A program made the translations under genes and the position numbers. The notes under the pieces are model-generated. The model did no database searches and was not told the origin of the DNA. It saw only the letters and a list, made by a program, of their open reading frames with translations. From Bacillus sp. FJAT-27916 (GTDB lineage: Bacteria > Bacillota > Bacilli > Bacillales > Pradoshiaceae): a DNA stretch of 64,000 nt. Positions 53,207 to 63,274 of the stretch are shown in pieces. The stretch spans positions 934,594 to 998,593 of the forward strand of contig NZ_LFZV01000001.1 in assembly GCF_001183965.1 (NCBI RefSeq), read 5' to 3'. Every line of letters begins with the position of its first letter. Within the stretch, counting starts at the first letter, position 1.

Positions 53207-53398
53207 TTAGATGATTTCAAAGTGAAAGGCGAGTACAAGGCCGATTAGGAAAAAGAGCAGAAGCAGGTCAAAGATGCTCGGGAGGAAAAAGGTGCGGATT
53301 CCCTGAAATACGGTTACCGGAACAGCAAATTGACGCGTCACATTAATGGTGTTCTGTATCCAAGGAGGCAGGCTGTACCTATTCATCCTTCGTCTCAT
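53207..53398 (-). CDS. Small membrane protein between ysxE and valS
   Basis: A 63-residue protein starting MRRRMNRYSLPPW, with one hydrophobic segment near its C-terminus (IFDLLLLFFLIGLVLAFHF). The frame stays open to 53431, but AGGGGGAATG before 53398 favours the shorter protein. A further ATG at 53386 is possible. I do not recognise a family. It has its own terminator and lies just before the valS T-box region. Confidence 0.6.
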   Translation of the reverse strand: MRRRMNRYSLPPWIQNTINVTRQFAVPVTVFQGIRTFFLPSIFDLLLLFFLIGLVLAFHFEII

Positions 53399-53492
53399 GC
53401 ATACATTCCCCCTTTCTTCTAGTCTATTCAAGGGGCTAGGCTTTTGTGCGGATACCTAATTGAATAAATTATATAAATTTGGGAAACAATGA

Positions 53493-53522
53493 TTGACGAC
53501 AGGCTGCATACTTATGTATGAT
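53493..53522 (+). promoter_or_regulatory. Sigma-A promoter of valS
   Basis: TTGACG (53493-53498), an 18-bp spacer and TATGAT (53517-53522). Confidence 0.7.
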
Positions 53523-53549
53523 AACAGTATTAAATTAATCCAAATGAAA

Positions 53550-53815
53550 AGCTTTGAATGGGAAGAGTACGCGGCAGAAGGCTGTTAGAGAGAGGAATCC
53601 ACCGGCTGAAAGATTCCTTCAGTAACCAAATCCGCAGAAGGTCGCCCAGGAGCTGTTTTCGTGAACCTGTTGAAAGTAGCGAGAACCGGTGAAGAGCCGT
53701 TATGATGAATGAAGAGCCGGAGGCATGCTTATTCAGCATGTGCCGGAATGAAGGTGGTACCGCGAGACTAACCGTTTCGTCCTTTTGATAACAGAAGGAT
53801 GGAGCGGTTTTTTTT
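53550..53815 (+). ncRNA. T-box leader of valS
   Basis: A T-box riboswitch expected to read tRNA-Val. It begins with the stem I lead GGGAAGAGTACGCGGCAG. The T-box AAGGTGGTACCGCG is at 53751-53764. A terminator hairpin follows (AACCG...GTCCTT at about 53769-53784 with AAGGAT...CGGTT) and runs into T8 at 53807-53815. I could not fix the specifier codon with certainty. Val is assigned from the downstream gene. Confidence 0.85.
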
Positions 53816-53857
53816 ATTTTCCAGGACCCCAAAATAGAAGAAAGAAGGAGAATGAAC

Positions 53858-56512
53858 ATGAGCGAAGAACAAAAAGAAATTGGCATGCCGACGAAATATG
53901 ATCCGCAGTCAATTGAAAAAGGCCGCTATGACTGGTGGCTTGAGGGCAAGTTCTTTGAAGCTGGCCAAGATCAAGAGAAGGAACCATATACAATCGTGAT
54001 TCCGCCGCCGAACGTTACGGGCAAATTGCACCTTGGTCATGCATGGGATACAGCTCTTCAAGATATTTTGACAAGAATGAAGCGAATGCAGGGCTATGAT
54101 GTCCTTTGGCTTCCAGGAATGGACCATGCCGGTATCGCTACCCAAGCAAAGGTAGAAGAAAAGCTTCGCGGACAAGGTACCTCCCGTTATGATCTTGGAC
54201 GTGAGAAGTTCGTTGAAGAAACATGGAAATGGAAAGAGGAATATGCCGGCCATATCCGTGAGCAATGGTCGAAGCTGGGACTTGGACTTGATTATTCCCG
54301 TGAGCGTTTCACCCTTGATGAAGGTTTATCTAAAGCGGTTCGTGAAGTTTTCGTTACCCTTTATGAGAAAGGCTTAATCTACCGCGGCGAATACATCATT
54401 AACTGGGATCCTTCCACAAAAACAGCCATCTCTGATATCGAGGTTATTCATAAGGAAGTGAAAGGCGCGTTCTATCACATGAATTATCCGTTGGCTGATG
54501 GTAGCGGTCATATTGAAGTCGCAACAACGCGTCCGGAAACAATGCTTGGTGATACAGCTGTTGCGGTACACCCGGAAGATGAGCGCTACAAGCACTTAAT
54601 CGGCAAGACCTTGATTCTGCCAATCGTTGGACGCGAGATTCCAATTGTTGGTGATGAGTATGTTGAGAAAGACTTCGGTTCTGGTGCCGTTAAGATTACG
54701 CCGGCACATGACCCGAATGATTTTGAGGTAGGCAACCGTCATAATCTTGAACGTGTTCTTGTTATGAATGAGGATGGCACGATGAATGCGAAAGCCGGCA
54801 AATACGAAGGCATGGACCGCTTCGAATGCCGCAAGCAAATCGTAAAGGACCTGCAAGAGGCAGGCGTTCTCTTCAAGATTGAGGAGCATATCCACCAAGT
54901 GGGTCACTCCGAGCGCAGCGGTGCGGTAGTTGAGCCATATCTTTCCACACAATGGTTCGTTAAAATGGGACCTTTGGCAGAAGAAGCAGTTAAACTGCAG
55001 GAGACAGAAGGCAAGGTACAATTTGTTCCTGAGCGCTTCGAGAAGACGTACTTGAACTGGATGGATAATATCCATGACTGGTGTATCTCCAGACAGCTAT
55101 GGTGGGGCCACAGAATCCCTGCTTGGTACCATAAGGAAACAGGTGAAGTATATGTTGGTCGAGAGGAGCCGGCAGACATTGAGAACTGGACGCAGGATAC
55201 AGATGTCCTTGATACTTGGTTCAGCTCCGCATTATGGCCGTTCTCTACAATGGGCTGGCCGGAGAAGGATGCAGAGGACTTCAAGCGTTATTATCCAACT
55301 GCGGCACTCGTGACAGGCTATGATATCATCTTCTTCTGGGTGTCCCGTATGATCTTCCAAGGTCTTGAATTCACGGGCGAGCGTCCATTTAAAGATGTAC
55401 TCATCCATGGTTTAGTACGTGATGAGCAAGGCCGTAAGATGAGTAAATCCCTTGGAAACGGCGTTGACCCAATGGAGGTTATCGACAAGTACGGAGCCGA
55501 TTCCCTTCGTTACTTCTTAACGACTGGAAGCTCCCCAGGACAGGATTTGCGTTTCAGCTATGAGAAAGTGGAATCCGTTTGGAACTTCGCAAACAAAATC
55601 TGGAACGCTTCCCGCTTCGCACTAATGAATATGGACGGAATGACTTATGATGAAATCGATTTGAGCGGAGAGAAATCTGTTGCGGATAAATGGATCTTGA
55701 CACGCTTGAATGAAACGATTGAAACCGTAACAAGGCTTGCTGATAAATATGAATTCGGTGAAGTGGGCCGTGCCCTTTACAACTTCATTTGGGATGACTT
55801 CTGTGACTGGTATATCGAAATGGCTAAGCTCCCATTGTATGGTGAAGACGAAGCAGCGAAAAAGACAACTCGTTCTATCCTAGCATATGTGCTTGATCAA
55901 ACGATGCGTCTGTTGCATCCGTTCATGCCGTTCATTACAGAGGAAATCTGGCAGAACCTTCCGCACGCGGGCGAATCCATCACAACGGCTGCATGGCCGG
56001 TTGTTAAGGATGAACTGACAGATGAGAAAGCATCCGATGAGATGAAATTGCTTGTTGAGATCATCCGCACTGTTCGTAACATCCGTGCAGAGGTTAACAC
56101 GCCGCTCAGCAAGAAAATCAAGCTTTCCTTAAAAGCGAAGGATGCGGAAACAATGGCTGTCCTAGAGAAGAACCGCAGCTATATCGAACGCTTCTGTAAC
56201 CCAGAGGAACTAACCATTGGAACGGATATCCCGGCTGACGATAAAGCGATGACCGCTATCGTGACAGGTGTTGAATTAATCCTTCCTTTACAAGGGCTTC
56301 TCAATATTGAAGAAGAACTAAAACGACTTCAAAAAGAGCTCGATAAATGGCAGAAGGAAGTCGAGCGCATTGAGAAAAAACTCGGCAATGAAGGCTTCAT
56401 GAAGAAAGCACCTGAAAAAGTTATTGAAGAGGAAAGAGCGAAATTGGCTGATTACCTTGAAAAACGTGAAGCAGTCCAAAATCGTTTGAAAGATCTAGAA
56501 GAACTAGCTTAA
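53858..56512 (+). CDS. valS: Valyl-tRNA synthetase
   Basis: An 884-residue class Ia aminoacyl-tRNA synthetase. The HIGH motif appears as HLGH at 58-61 and KMSKS at 527-531. The editing domain lies between them (about 190-330). The anticodon-binding domain and a C-terminal coiled-coil arm (about 815-884) complete the usual layout. An ATG at 53852 touches GGAG. The ATG at 53858 has proper spacing and gives MSEEQKE. Confidence 0.97.
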   Translation: MSEEQKEIGMPTKYDPQSIEKGRYDWWLEGKFFEAGQDQEKEPYTIVIPPPNVTGKLHLGHAWDTALQDILTRMKRMQGYDVLWLPGMDHAGIATQAKVEEKLRGQGTSRYDLGREKFVEETWKWKEEYAGHIREQWSKLGLGLDYSRERFTLDEGLSKAVREVFVTLYEKGLIYRGEYIINWDPSTKTAISDIEVIHKEVKGAFYHMNYPLADGSGHIEVATTRPETMLGDTAVAVHPEDERYKHLIGKTLILPIVGREIPIVGDEYVEKDFGSGAVKITPAHDPNDFEVGNRHNLERVLVMNEDGTMNAKAGKYEGMDRFECRKQIVKDLQEAGVLFKIEEHIHQVGHSERSGAVVEPYLSTQWFVKMGPLAEEAVKLQETEGKVQFVPERFEKTYLNWMDNIHDWCISRQLWWGHRIPAWYHKETGEVYVGREEPADIENWTQDTDVLDTWFSSALWPFSTMGWPEKDAEDFKRYYPTAALVTGYDIIFFWVSRMIFQGLEFTGERPFKDVLIHGLVRDEQGRKMSKSLGNGVDPMEVIDKYGADSLRYFLTTGSSPGQDLRFSYEKVESVWNFANKIWNASRFALMNMDGMTYDEIDLSGEKSVADKWILTRLNETIETVTRLADKYEFGEVGRALYNFIWDDFCDWYIEMAKLPLYGEDEAAKKTTRSILAYVLDQTMRLLHPFMPFITEEIWQNLPHAGESITTAAWPVVKDELTDEKASDEMKLLVEIIRTVRNIRAEVNTPLSKKIKLSLKAKDAETMAVLEKNRSYIERFCNPEELTIGTDIPADDKAMTAIVTGVELILPLQGLLNIEEELKRLQKELDKWQKEVERIEKKLGNEGFMKKAPEKVIEEERAKLADYLEKREAVQNRLKDLEELA

Positions 56513-56528
56513 TATTGGCTTAATGATG

Positions 56529-56560
56529 ACACCCTGTTCGAATATGAGCAGGGTGTTGTT
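56529..56560 (+). terminator. Hairpin between valS and folC
   Basis: ACACCCTG (56529-56536) pairs with CAGGGTGT (56549-56556), followed by TGTT. It is probably a partial terminator that lets folC be read in part from valS. Confidence 0.55.
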
Positions 56561-56581
56561 ATAGGGAATGGAGTGATTAGG

Positions 56582-57883
56582 ATGATTCAAAGCTATGAGG
56601 ACGCACTTGCCTTTTTGAATGAGCGTGCAGCCAAGCTTGGGATGGACTTTGGTCTTGAACGCATGGAAAGGGTGCTTGAGAGAATTGGAAATCCAGAAAG
56701 AAAGCTTCCGATGGTTCATATCGCCGGCTCGAATGGAAAGGGGTCGACCCTTGCCTTTTTGAAAGAAATCTTGATGACAGAGGGATATGATGTTGCCTCC
56801 TTTACTTCTCCTTATTTAGAAAAGGCGAATGAGCAAATAAGGATTAATGATGACATGATTACGGATGAAGAGCTCGTTGATTTATTGAATGAACTAATGC
56901 CTATCTTGAGGGAGGCCGATGATGAAGGCAGTTATTTAACCACCTTTGAAATCTACACGATCCTAGCCTTCATGTATTTTGAAAGAAGACACCCGTCCAT
57001 TGCTTTGATTGAAACTGGGCTCGGAGGCAGGCTCGATTCGACAAATATTATTACCCCTATGCTTGCCATTATTACAAGTATCTCTCTTGAACATACGCAA
57101 ATCCTTGGAAGCACCCTTGCTGAAATTGCTGTAGAGAAGGCTGGAATTATTAAAAAAGGCATTTCGGTCATAACGGGGGTTGAATCAGCGGAGGCGATAC
57201 AGCCTATCATGAATAAAGCGGAGGAAGAACATGCTGAATTATATCGAATTGGCATGGATTTCTGGCCGGAGAACCGTGTACTTGAGGAGGGGGAGGAAGG
57301 CTTTGATTTTTGTTCGAAAGAGCTGAACTTTTCCGGGCTCACATTACGGATGCTCGGTCGGCATCAGCTGAACAATGCGTCATTGGCTGTTCAGGCTTGC
57401 GTGCTGCTTGATAGGAAATATGATTTCCCGGTGAGGGAGGCGAGTATCCGTTCTGGATTGCTGAAGGCGAGATGGGAGGGGCGCTTTGAGCAGGTTTCAA
57501 GCAATCCAGCCGTCATTCTTGACGGCGCCCATAATCTTTCAGGTATGAAGGTGTTGCTTCAAACGATAGAGGAGCGATATAAGGGAAGGAGAATTCACTT
57601 TGTCTTTGCAGCCCTGAAGGATAAGGATTATCAGAGGATGATCAAAGTGATTGAACGAAGGGCTGACAGCATTACCTTTACACAAACAAGGATGGAGCGG
57701 ATGAATGAAGCGGAGGAATTATTTAAGACAAGTATCCTTAAGGAGAAATATATTGAAGAGAATTGGCAGGATGCGATTAGAAAGGCCTGCAAACGAATGA
57801 GAAAAGAGGATGTGTTAGTGATAACCGGCTCTCTTTATTTTTTGGCTGAAGCCCGACCGTTTCTGATTCGTGACCAAAAGTAA
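56582..57883 (+). CDS. folC: Folylpolyglutamate synthase/dihydrofolate synthase
   Basis: A 433-residue Mur-ligase-family enzyme that adds glutamates to folates. The P-loop is in HIAGSNGKGST near 45-55. The Mg-site motif ETGLGGRLDSTN lies near 140, and the C-terminal ILDGAHNLSG near 312. A GTG at 56573 is in frame, but GGAG nine bases ahead of 56582 fits the ATG. The position after valS is standard in Bacillus. Confidence 0.95.
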   Translation: MIQSYEDALAFLNERAAKLGMDFGLERMERVLERIGNPERKLPMVHIAGSNGKGSTLAFLKEILMTEGYDVASFTSPYLEKANEQIRINDDMITDEELVDLLNELMPILREADDEGSYLTTFEIYTILAFMYFERRHPSIALIETGLGGRLDSTNIITPMLAIITSISLEHTQILGSTLAEIAVEKAGIIKKGISVITGVESAEAIQPIMNKAEEEHAELYRIGMDFWPENRVLEEGEEGFDFCSKELNFSGLTLRMLGRHQLNNASLAVQACVLLDRKYDFPVREASIRSGLLKARWEGRFEQVSSNPAVILDGAHNLSGMKVLLQTIEERYKGRRIHFVFAALKDKDYQRMIKVIERRADSITFTQTRMERMNEAEELFKTSILKEKYIEENWQDAIRKACKRMRKEDVLVITGSLYFLAEARPFLIRDQK

Positions 57884-58630
57884 TTTTTGATGACATGAGC
57901 TTTAATGACGAAAGAGCATAGGAAAAATGACTATCAGACTTAGGACCTTATTATTTAAAACATTATGTGACATTAATCGGAATATTTGATAAAATATGTT
58001 GTGTATATGGATAATAATACCTAAATAGGAATGGGGTGGAAGGAGGGCGGATAGCCTTATACACGCTATGACTGTTCGTTTCCCCTATTCCTTTTTATTA
58101 GGCTTACCATCTTGGCCTCCAATGTATTGAGTCCTCCATGCTTACAGAGACGGTTGAATTTTACGTTAAGAAAATAACGGCAAGTGTGGATCACAGGAGT
58201 AGATGAGCGTTTGTTCCGCAGGATGGTGTCCCTGCTTATCAGTGTGATGTGGTGGAAGATTGTATATTTCGAGTGTGTAGAACTACATAACTTTTATATG
58301 GTATTTTTTCAGGGGGAAGGGAGTGCAAACAGATAAGCTAAGGGGAAAAGGCCAACGGTGCTGTTTCGCTATTCTGGCGTTGGTACAAATAAGAAGAATG
58401 TTGAGGTATGATTATTTGATTCTGCATTATTCAAACGACAAAATGGAGAATATTTCGAGGATTTAGCAGATAAATCCCCAGTAACCTATTTTCAATAAGA
58501 GGATTGAGCTTTAATACATACAGTTAGTCTTAATGAAGCAATGTAATTATTCTATTATTAATAATGGAGTTAAAACGGCAGCAAATTTGCAAGAGACAAT
58601 ATTAAACTCATAGGAGAAGATGGCTAATAA
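57884..58630. other. Long gap between folC and comC
   Basis: No intact gene. It holds a promoter and hairpin that may make a small RNA (listed separately) and an inverted repeat (GCCAACG near 58350, CGTTGG near 58378). A short frame ends at about 58498 (ALFKRQNGEYFEDLADKSPV) and looks like the tail of a lost gene. Confidence 0.45.
57987..58098 (+). ncRNA. Candidate small transcript downstream of folC
   Basis: TTGATA (57987-57992), an 18-bp spacer and GATAAT make a plausible promoter. AGGAATGGGG (58027-58036) pairs with CCCCTATTCCT (58082-58092), one bulge, then TTTTT. The resulting RNA would be about 80 nt, with a purine-rich GGAAGGAGGG inside. It could also be only a terminator for folC. 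Confidence 0.35.
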
Positions 58631-59380
58631 ATGATTACTCTTACTCTACTAATCTTCCTCGCCGGCCTCATCCTTGGCTCCTTCTATAATGTAGCTGGTC
58701 TGAGGATTCCGGCAAAGGAATCAATCGTAATGCCGAGGTCGGCTTGTCCGTCCTGCGGCCATACCTTGGCACCTCTTGAGTTAGTGCCTGTCATTTCGTA
58801 TCTCGTTTTGAAGGGGAATTGCCGCAAATGCGGTAAGCGTATTTCTCCGCTTTATCCCATCATAGAGCTAATGACGGGGCTGCTATTTGCAGCAGCTCCG
58901 CTCCTGCTCGGATGGAGTATGGAGCTTATCATTGCATGGGCATTGATTTCGCTTATGGTAATCATTTTCGTATCAGATATTATGTACATGCTTATTCCAA
59001 ATAAAATCCTGCTTTTTTTTACCATTGTTTTTTTATTGCTTCGGATATTCATCCCATTAGACCCGTGGTGGGATCCGCTTGCAGGAGGGCTTGCTGGTTT
59101 TATGATTCCATTTTTCATTGCCGTTATCAGTAAAGGCGGTATGGGCGGCGGGGATATAAAGCTGTTTTCCTTAGTCGGCTTTGCGATTGGGCTGAAAGGA
59201 GTACTTCTTTCTTTTATATTTGCAACGCTTTTGGGTGCGATTTTTGGGGGGGCAGGCTTAATTGCTGGATTGGTAAAGCGAGGAGAGCCAATGCCTTTTG
59301 GTCCATTCATCGCGGCAGGGACTATTTCCGCTTATTTTTTTGGACAGGATGTGCTTGATTGGTATTGGCGTTTTCTATAA
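58631..59380 (+). CDS. comC: ComC, type IV prepilin peptidase
   Basis: A 249-residue membrane aspartyl protease and N-methyltransferase that processes pilin-like ComG proteins for DNA uptake. The cytosolic zinc-binding loop has Cys39, Cys42, Cys64 and Cys67. The catalytic aspartates are Asp116 (SDIMYMLIPN) and Asp175 (GGGDIKL). About seven transmembrane helices are predicted. Expression in Bacillus normally depends on ComK. I could not identify a clear ComK box upstream. Confidence 0.95.
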   Translation: MITLTLLIFLAGLILGSFYNVAGLRIPAKESIVMPRSACPSCGHTLAPLELVPVISYLVLKGNCRKCGKRISPLYPIIELMTGLLFAAAPLLLGWSMELIIAWALISLMVIIFVSDIMYMLIPNKILLFFTIVFLLLRIFIPLDPWWDPLAGGLAGFMIPFFIAVISKGGMGGGDIKLFSLVGFAIGLKGVLLSFIFATLLGAIFGGAGLIAGLVKRGEPMPFGPFIAAGTISAYFFGQDVLDWYWRFL

Positions 59381-59753
59381 GGGAAGTTAAGGCAGGCTGC
59401 CGATGCAGTTGTCTATGCATCTAGTATGATAAGGTGGTCGTGATTCCCATTTCAAGGGAAATCAATGGATATGATACTTGGAGTATGGGACGGTGGTTTT
59501 CTTTTGCATAAGTGATATCACAATACGGTCGGATTGTGAAGGAACAAAGGAAATCCTCTTTGCTGCTTAAAGAGAGCGCGGTCATCTTCTTAGAATGCCT
59601 GCTACAGTAGGTCGTTTGAATGCAGGTGAACATTCCCATTCCAGACTAACCATTTAATCTGTGAAACATTTACTTTAATTCCTTATATTTTTCTCATTCA
59701 CAAATCATTCCTCTGAGTATCAGGTGCTCGAAACAGGCAAAAAAGGCTGCATA
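59381..59753. other. Gap between comC and the glycosyltransferase gene
   Basis: This region separates two convergent genes. A 72-codon minus-strand frame (59421-59639) lacks a credible ribosome site and is not called. No clear terminator is visible. Confidence 0.35.
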
Positions 59754-60980
59754 TTATTTTTCAATAGCAACCCTTTCTGTTTTATCCCAGATAACTGTTC
59801 CGTTTCTCTTGTCTTTCATCATCAACACAAGTCCCCGGACTAATAAGAAAATGAATAGTTGAGCGTATGTGAAGTACATAAGTGATGCAGCTAATACGTT
59901 TTTCGCTGATAACTTCTTGTCATACCAAACCGCGCACAGTAACTGGATTGTGTAGGTCAGATAGGCAAGAAACCAGAAGAAAAGATAGTTAATTCCAGAG
60001 TTAAAATTGATGAAACCGAACAATCCTAATATAAACAAGATATTGGAAGAGAGAAGAAGGCCGCCAAAGATAACGTAAATAGTAAGATAATAAGTAAGGT
60101 GTATAATGCAAGGCTTCTTCCACCAATTTTTTTCTTTGAAGAACTTGAACATAATGTACAGGTTTCCTTGCAGCCAACGAGTCCTCTGTTTCATTAAAGC
60201 TTTTAAAGTTTGTGGCTCCTGTTCCCATGTCTGAGAATGAGGGTCAACAGCAATAACATATCCTTTAGACGAAAGGCGAATAGTTAATTCTGCATCTTCA
60301 GCTAAAGCGTATGGGTCATATGCACCAAGGTCCGTTATGATGCTTCGTTTTAATAACATATTGGTGCCGGGTAAAGAGCCAATCCTATGTAATGCATAAC
60401 GGCCAGATTGCATAATCAATTGGAATGTTTTGAATTCTATTGCTATAAACCTTGTAAGCCAGTTATTTTGATCGTTTAAAGTTCTTACACAACCAACTGC
60501 CCCAGCAGCATTTTCTGTGTTCATTGTAATTTCCATCAAGCGAATAGCTGCATCGGGATTAGGTCGATTGTCAGCATCATATACAATGAAGTATTCTCCA
60601 TCAGAAATGGATAAACCATAATTTAATACTCTGCTTTTTCCTCTTGGTTCATTGCTCTCAGGTACTTCGATGTGATGGATGTGAGCATGTTTATTGGCGA
60701 AGAATTCTGCTATCTCACCGGTCTTATCTTGAGAATTGTCATTCAGAACATAAATTTGTATATTTCCGGGATACTCAAGCTTGGCCATTGCAGATAAAGT
60801 ATCCTTCATAACAATCTCTTCGTTATGAGAAGGGATTAGTACATCAAGTGAAGGGTATTCAGCCAGCGGATTAAGCCTTTTTGCTTTTTTTCGTTGGAAT
60901 AAACCTACGACTGTAAGTACGGTATAGTATAGAAGAATGATCCAAAAGATGATGTTGGTGGTTAGGAAAAATGCTTTCAT
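59754..60980 (-). CDS. Membrane GT2 glycosyltransferase
   Basis: A 408-residue processive-type glycosyltransferase. An N-terminal helix (about 7-27) precedes the GT-A domain with DVLIPSHNEE (46-55), the DAD motif at 135-137, the acceptor-site ED at 228-229 and QRTRW at 265-269. The last one matches the QxxRW motif of hyaluronan, chitin and PNAG synthases. Three to four C-terminal transmembrane helices follow. It resembles PgaC/IcaA-like or hyaluronan synthase-like enzymes. The polymer is not known. AAGGAG sits nine bases before the ATG. It lies on the opposite strand between comC and spoIIB, an unusual place. Confidence 0.85.
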   Translation of the reverse strand: MKAFFLTTNIIFWIILLYYTVLTVVGLFQRKKAKRLNPLAEYPSLDVLIPSHNEEIVMKDTLSAMAKLEYPGNIQIYVLNDNSQDKTGEIAEFFANKHAHIHHIEVPESNEPRGKSRVLNYGLSISDGEYFIVYDADNRPNPDAAIRLMEITMNTENAAGAVGCVRTLNDQNNWLTRFIAIEFKTFQLIMQSGRYALHRIGSLPGTNMLLKRSIITDLGAYDPYALAEDAELTIRLSSKGYVIAVDPHSQTWEQEPQTLKALMKQRTRWLQGNLYIMFKFFKEKNWWKKPCIIHLTYYLTIYVIFGGLLLSSNILFILGLFGFINFNSGINYLFFWFLAYLTYTIQLLCAVWYDKKLSAKNVLAASLMYFTYAQLFIFLLVRGLVLMMKDKRNGTVIWDKTERVAIEK

Positions 60981-61546
60981 GACTTACTCCTTAAGGAAGT
61001 TCTACTAAACTCAAAGGGAACAGCTTTTGATTGGAGACACACCATTTATTATGGCTGCCGCTTACTTGATAGATTGTGTTTGGCAGTATTGACGATAATG
61101 AGACTCCTCCAAGTGATAATTATTGCTTTACCACCAATGTAAAACTCATAAAACATATAAATATTACCAATGATTTTTATTACTTTTTACTTCTGTTTGC
61201 TTTTGCGAAAATGTCCATCATCAAATTGGTAAGGAGACCAGGTAACCTCTATATATAATAGCAAGGAAATCGATTCAAGAAACCGGTATTCAAATGACCC
61301 GTTTGGAGTGGCGCTAGAAGATTATTTCGGGTAAACATTGACCCGGATACCGGGATGAAGTGGGAGGCAGAGATGAATCCGCCGCATGTTTTATTTATGG
61401 TCAGCGTATGCTTCATAGGGATGAAGAGCATGCGGGAGATGTGGAAGCCTAGAAATTTGACGAAAGCTTTTTGGACAAGACGACAAGAGTCTTGTTCTTT
61501 TTTTGGCGGTGGATGATAAGATGGTCTAAAACGCGGAGGCCATGCA
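60981..61546. other. Gap between the glycosyltransferase and spoIIB
   Basis: It contains the divergent promoter region, a 47-codon frame (61373-61516) with GGGAGGCAGAG before its ATG, and the terminator at 61475-61504. The frame overlaps the terminator and I cannot confirm that it is a gene. Confidence 0.35.
61475..61504 (+). terminator. Terminator upstream of spoIIB
   Basis: ACAAGAC (61475-61481) pairs with GTCTTGT (61489-61495), then C and a T8 tract. It implies a transcript arriving from the left, although no gene there is confirmed. Confidence 0.8.
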
Positions 61547-62500
61547 ATGGACAAGCCAACACAGGAGAGAACAATCATTGTTAATGTGAACGGGGAGCAA
61601 AGGGTGTACAAATGGATATCGAGTGAGGATCCGGACATAAGGGAAACCCTTGAACAGGTGGCCAGCAGTGTGGAGGAGGAACCGGAACCTCCGCTTTGGA
61701 TTGTCCCTGGCGGGGGTGAAGAGAAGGCCACAATAGATGGAGGGAAAAAGCCAAAGAAAACATGGACATTTGGGAAAGTTAAACCCAGTAAGAAGCGGTT
61801 GTTCGGAGTGGGTCTGCCTGTTCTTGTGGCCCTTGTCACAGGGACGGTGTTCGGAATTATTGCCCTAAAGATGGTTCTCTTTGGCGGGACCGGTGAGAAA
61901 GTGGGACAGCAGCAGTCAGGCTTGCCGACCCTCGGTGCGGCTGTTTCAGAATCTGAAGGTCAGCCTGTCAGCAAGGAATGGACAGCCTTCATGGTTCAAG
62001 GTGGAGTATACTCCTCGAAGGAAGCTGCCGAGGAGCGGGTTCTTCTTCTTGAGGAGGATGGATACTCGCCAATCATTTTAAAGCAGTCCGACCAATGGTA
62101 TATTTACCTCGGTACAGCTGGCAGCCTTGAGGATGCGAAGCAATTAGCCGTGTTCTTTAACAAGAAGGGAACTGAGACGTTTTGGAAGGAAGTCCAATTC
62201 TCAGGGAAAAGCCGTCAAGGCTACACGAAAGCAGAACAAAAAGCCATTCAAGCGATGCTTCTTAATGTGCAGCAATACGATGCTGTTACAGCGAAGCATT
62301 TAATGGGTGATAAGACATCTGCGCCAAAGTCAGAAGCATTCTCATTAGAAAAGGTGCCGGATAATTTGCAAAATATGTACAATTTGAATTCCAGCATGAA
62401 GAAGCTTTGGACTCAATACGAGCAGGAGTCAAAGCCAGAGCTATTGATGCAGATCCAGCAGTGTACCCTCCAATTCGCTGTTGAATGGAGCAAATTGTGA
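61547..62500 (+). CDS. spoIIB: SpoIIB-like SPOR-domain protein
   Basis: A 317-residue protein with a cytosolic N-terminal part, one transmembrane helix (about 86-113) and an external SPOR domain (about 142-210; FMVQGGVYSSKEAAEERVLLLEEDGY) that binds denuded peptidoglycan. A helical C-terminal extension follows. Its position between comC and maf matches B. subtilis spoIIB, which aids septal peptidoglycan thinning during engulfment. GGAGG lies eight bases before the ATG. Confidence 0.88.
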   Translation: MDKPTQERTIIVNVNGEQRVYKWISSEDPDIRETLEQVASSVEEEPEPPLWIVPGGGEEKATIDGGKKPKKTWTFGKVKPSKKRLFGVGLPVLVALVTGTVFGIIALKMVLFGGTGEKVGQQQSGLPTLGAAVSESEGQPVSKEWTAFMVQGGVYSSKEAAEERVLLLEEDGYSPIILKQSDQWYIYLGTAGSLEDAKQLAVFFNKKGTETFWKEVQFSGKSRQGYTKAEQKAIQAMLLNVQQYDAVTAKHLMGDKTSAPKSEAFSLEKVPDNLQNMYNLNSSMKKLWTQYEQESKPELLMQIQQCTLQFAVEWSKL

Positions 62501-62557
62501 ACTCTATTTCTCGGGAAATAATCATCTTTAAAGGGTGAAGCTACCCTGAAAAGGCAG

Positions 62558-62582
62558 AGAGTGGATGATGCCGCTCTTTTTT
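62558..62582 (+). terminator. Terminator of spoIIB
   Basis: AGAGTGG (62558-62564) pairs with CCGCTCT (62571-62577) with one wobble, followed by T6. Confidence 0.8.
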
Positions 62583-62679
62583 CTTTTGTGTGGAAGCAAT
62601 AGGGAATTGAGAAAGGTGTCGCATTCTGTTAGGATTAATATGTATCTCCCTATCTAAACTTTTCATAGCAGGTGACAAA

Positions 62680-63240
62680 ATGAATCTAATCTTAGCTTCT
62701 TCTTCCCCAAGAAGAAAGGAATTACTCGAACTTCTCGGCATCCCCTTCCAGGTGAAGGCAAGTGATGTGGAGGAGACCTATCAGGATGGACTGCAGCCTC
62801 ATGAAATCGTTATGGAATTGGCGCGCATAAAATCAAATGCAATCGCTGAAACTACCAAGAACTCCATTGTGATAGGTGCAGATACAATCGTCGTCTCAGA
62901 CGGAAGAGTGTTGGGAAAGCCCAAGGGTAAGGCGGATGCTATCTCCATGCTGACGCAATTATCCGGCAAGGTCCACCAGGTCTATACAGGTGTGGCTCTT
63001 GTGAAAGAAGGCCGTACCCATCTTTTTTATGAGAAGACAGATGTTGAATTTTGGCCATTAGACACGCAGGATATTGAGCAATATGTGTTGACAGGAGAGC
63101 CGTTTGACAAAGCGGGTTCCTATGGCATTCAGGGATATGGTTCCTTACTCGTTAAAAGAATAGAAGGAGATTATTTCACGGTTGTAGGATTGCCCGTTTC
63201 AAGGCTGAATCGGGAGCTGAAGGACATCATGCATACGTAA
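62680..63240 (+). CDS. maf: Maf-like nucleoside triphosphate pyrophosphatase
   Basis: A 186-residue house-cleaning enzyme that hydrolyses non-canonical or pyrimidine nucleoside triphosphates. The signature LASSSPRRKELLELLGI is at 4-20, and GADTIVVSDGRVLGKPK, with the catalytic Asp, near 67-83. In B. subtilis maf lies in front of radC and mreB, and its overproduction blocks septation. The upstream ribosome site is GCAGGTGAC. Confidence 0.95.
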   Translation: MNLILASSSPRRKELLELLGIPFQVKASDVEETYQDGLQPHEIVMELARIKSNAIAETTKNSIVIGADTIVVSDGRVLGKPKGKADAISMLTQLSGKVHQVYTGVALVKEGRTHLFYEKTDVEFWPLDTQDIEQYVLTGEPFDKAGSYGIQGYGSLLVKRIEGDYFTVVGLPVSRLNRELKDIMHT

Positions 63241-63274
63241 AGGCCCCCGCTCCGTCAATGGAATGGAGGATGAT

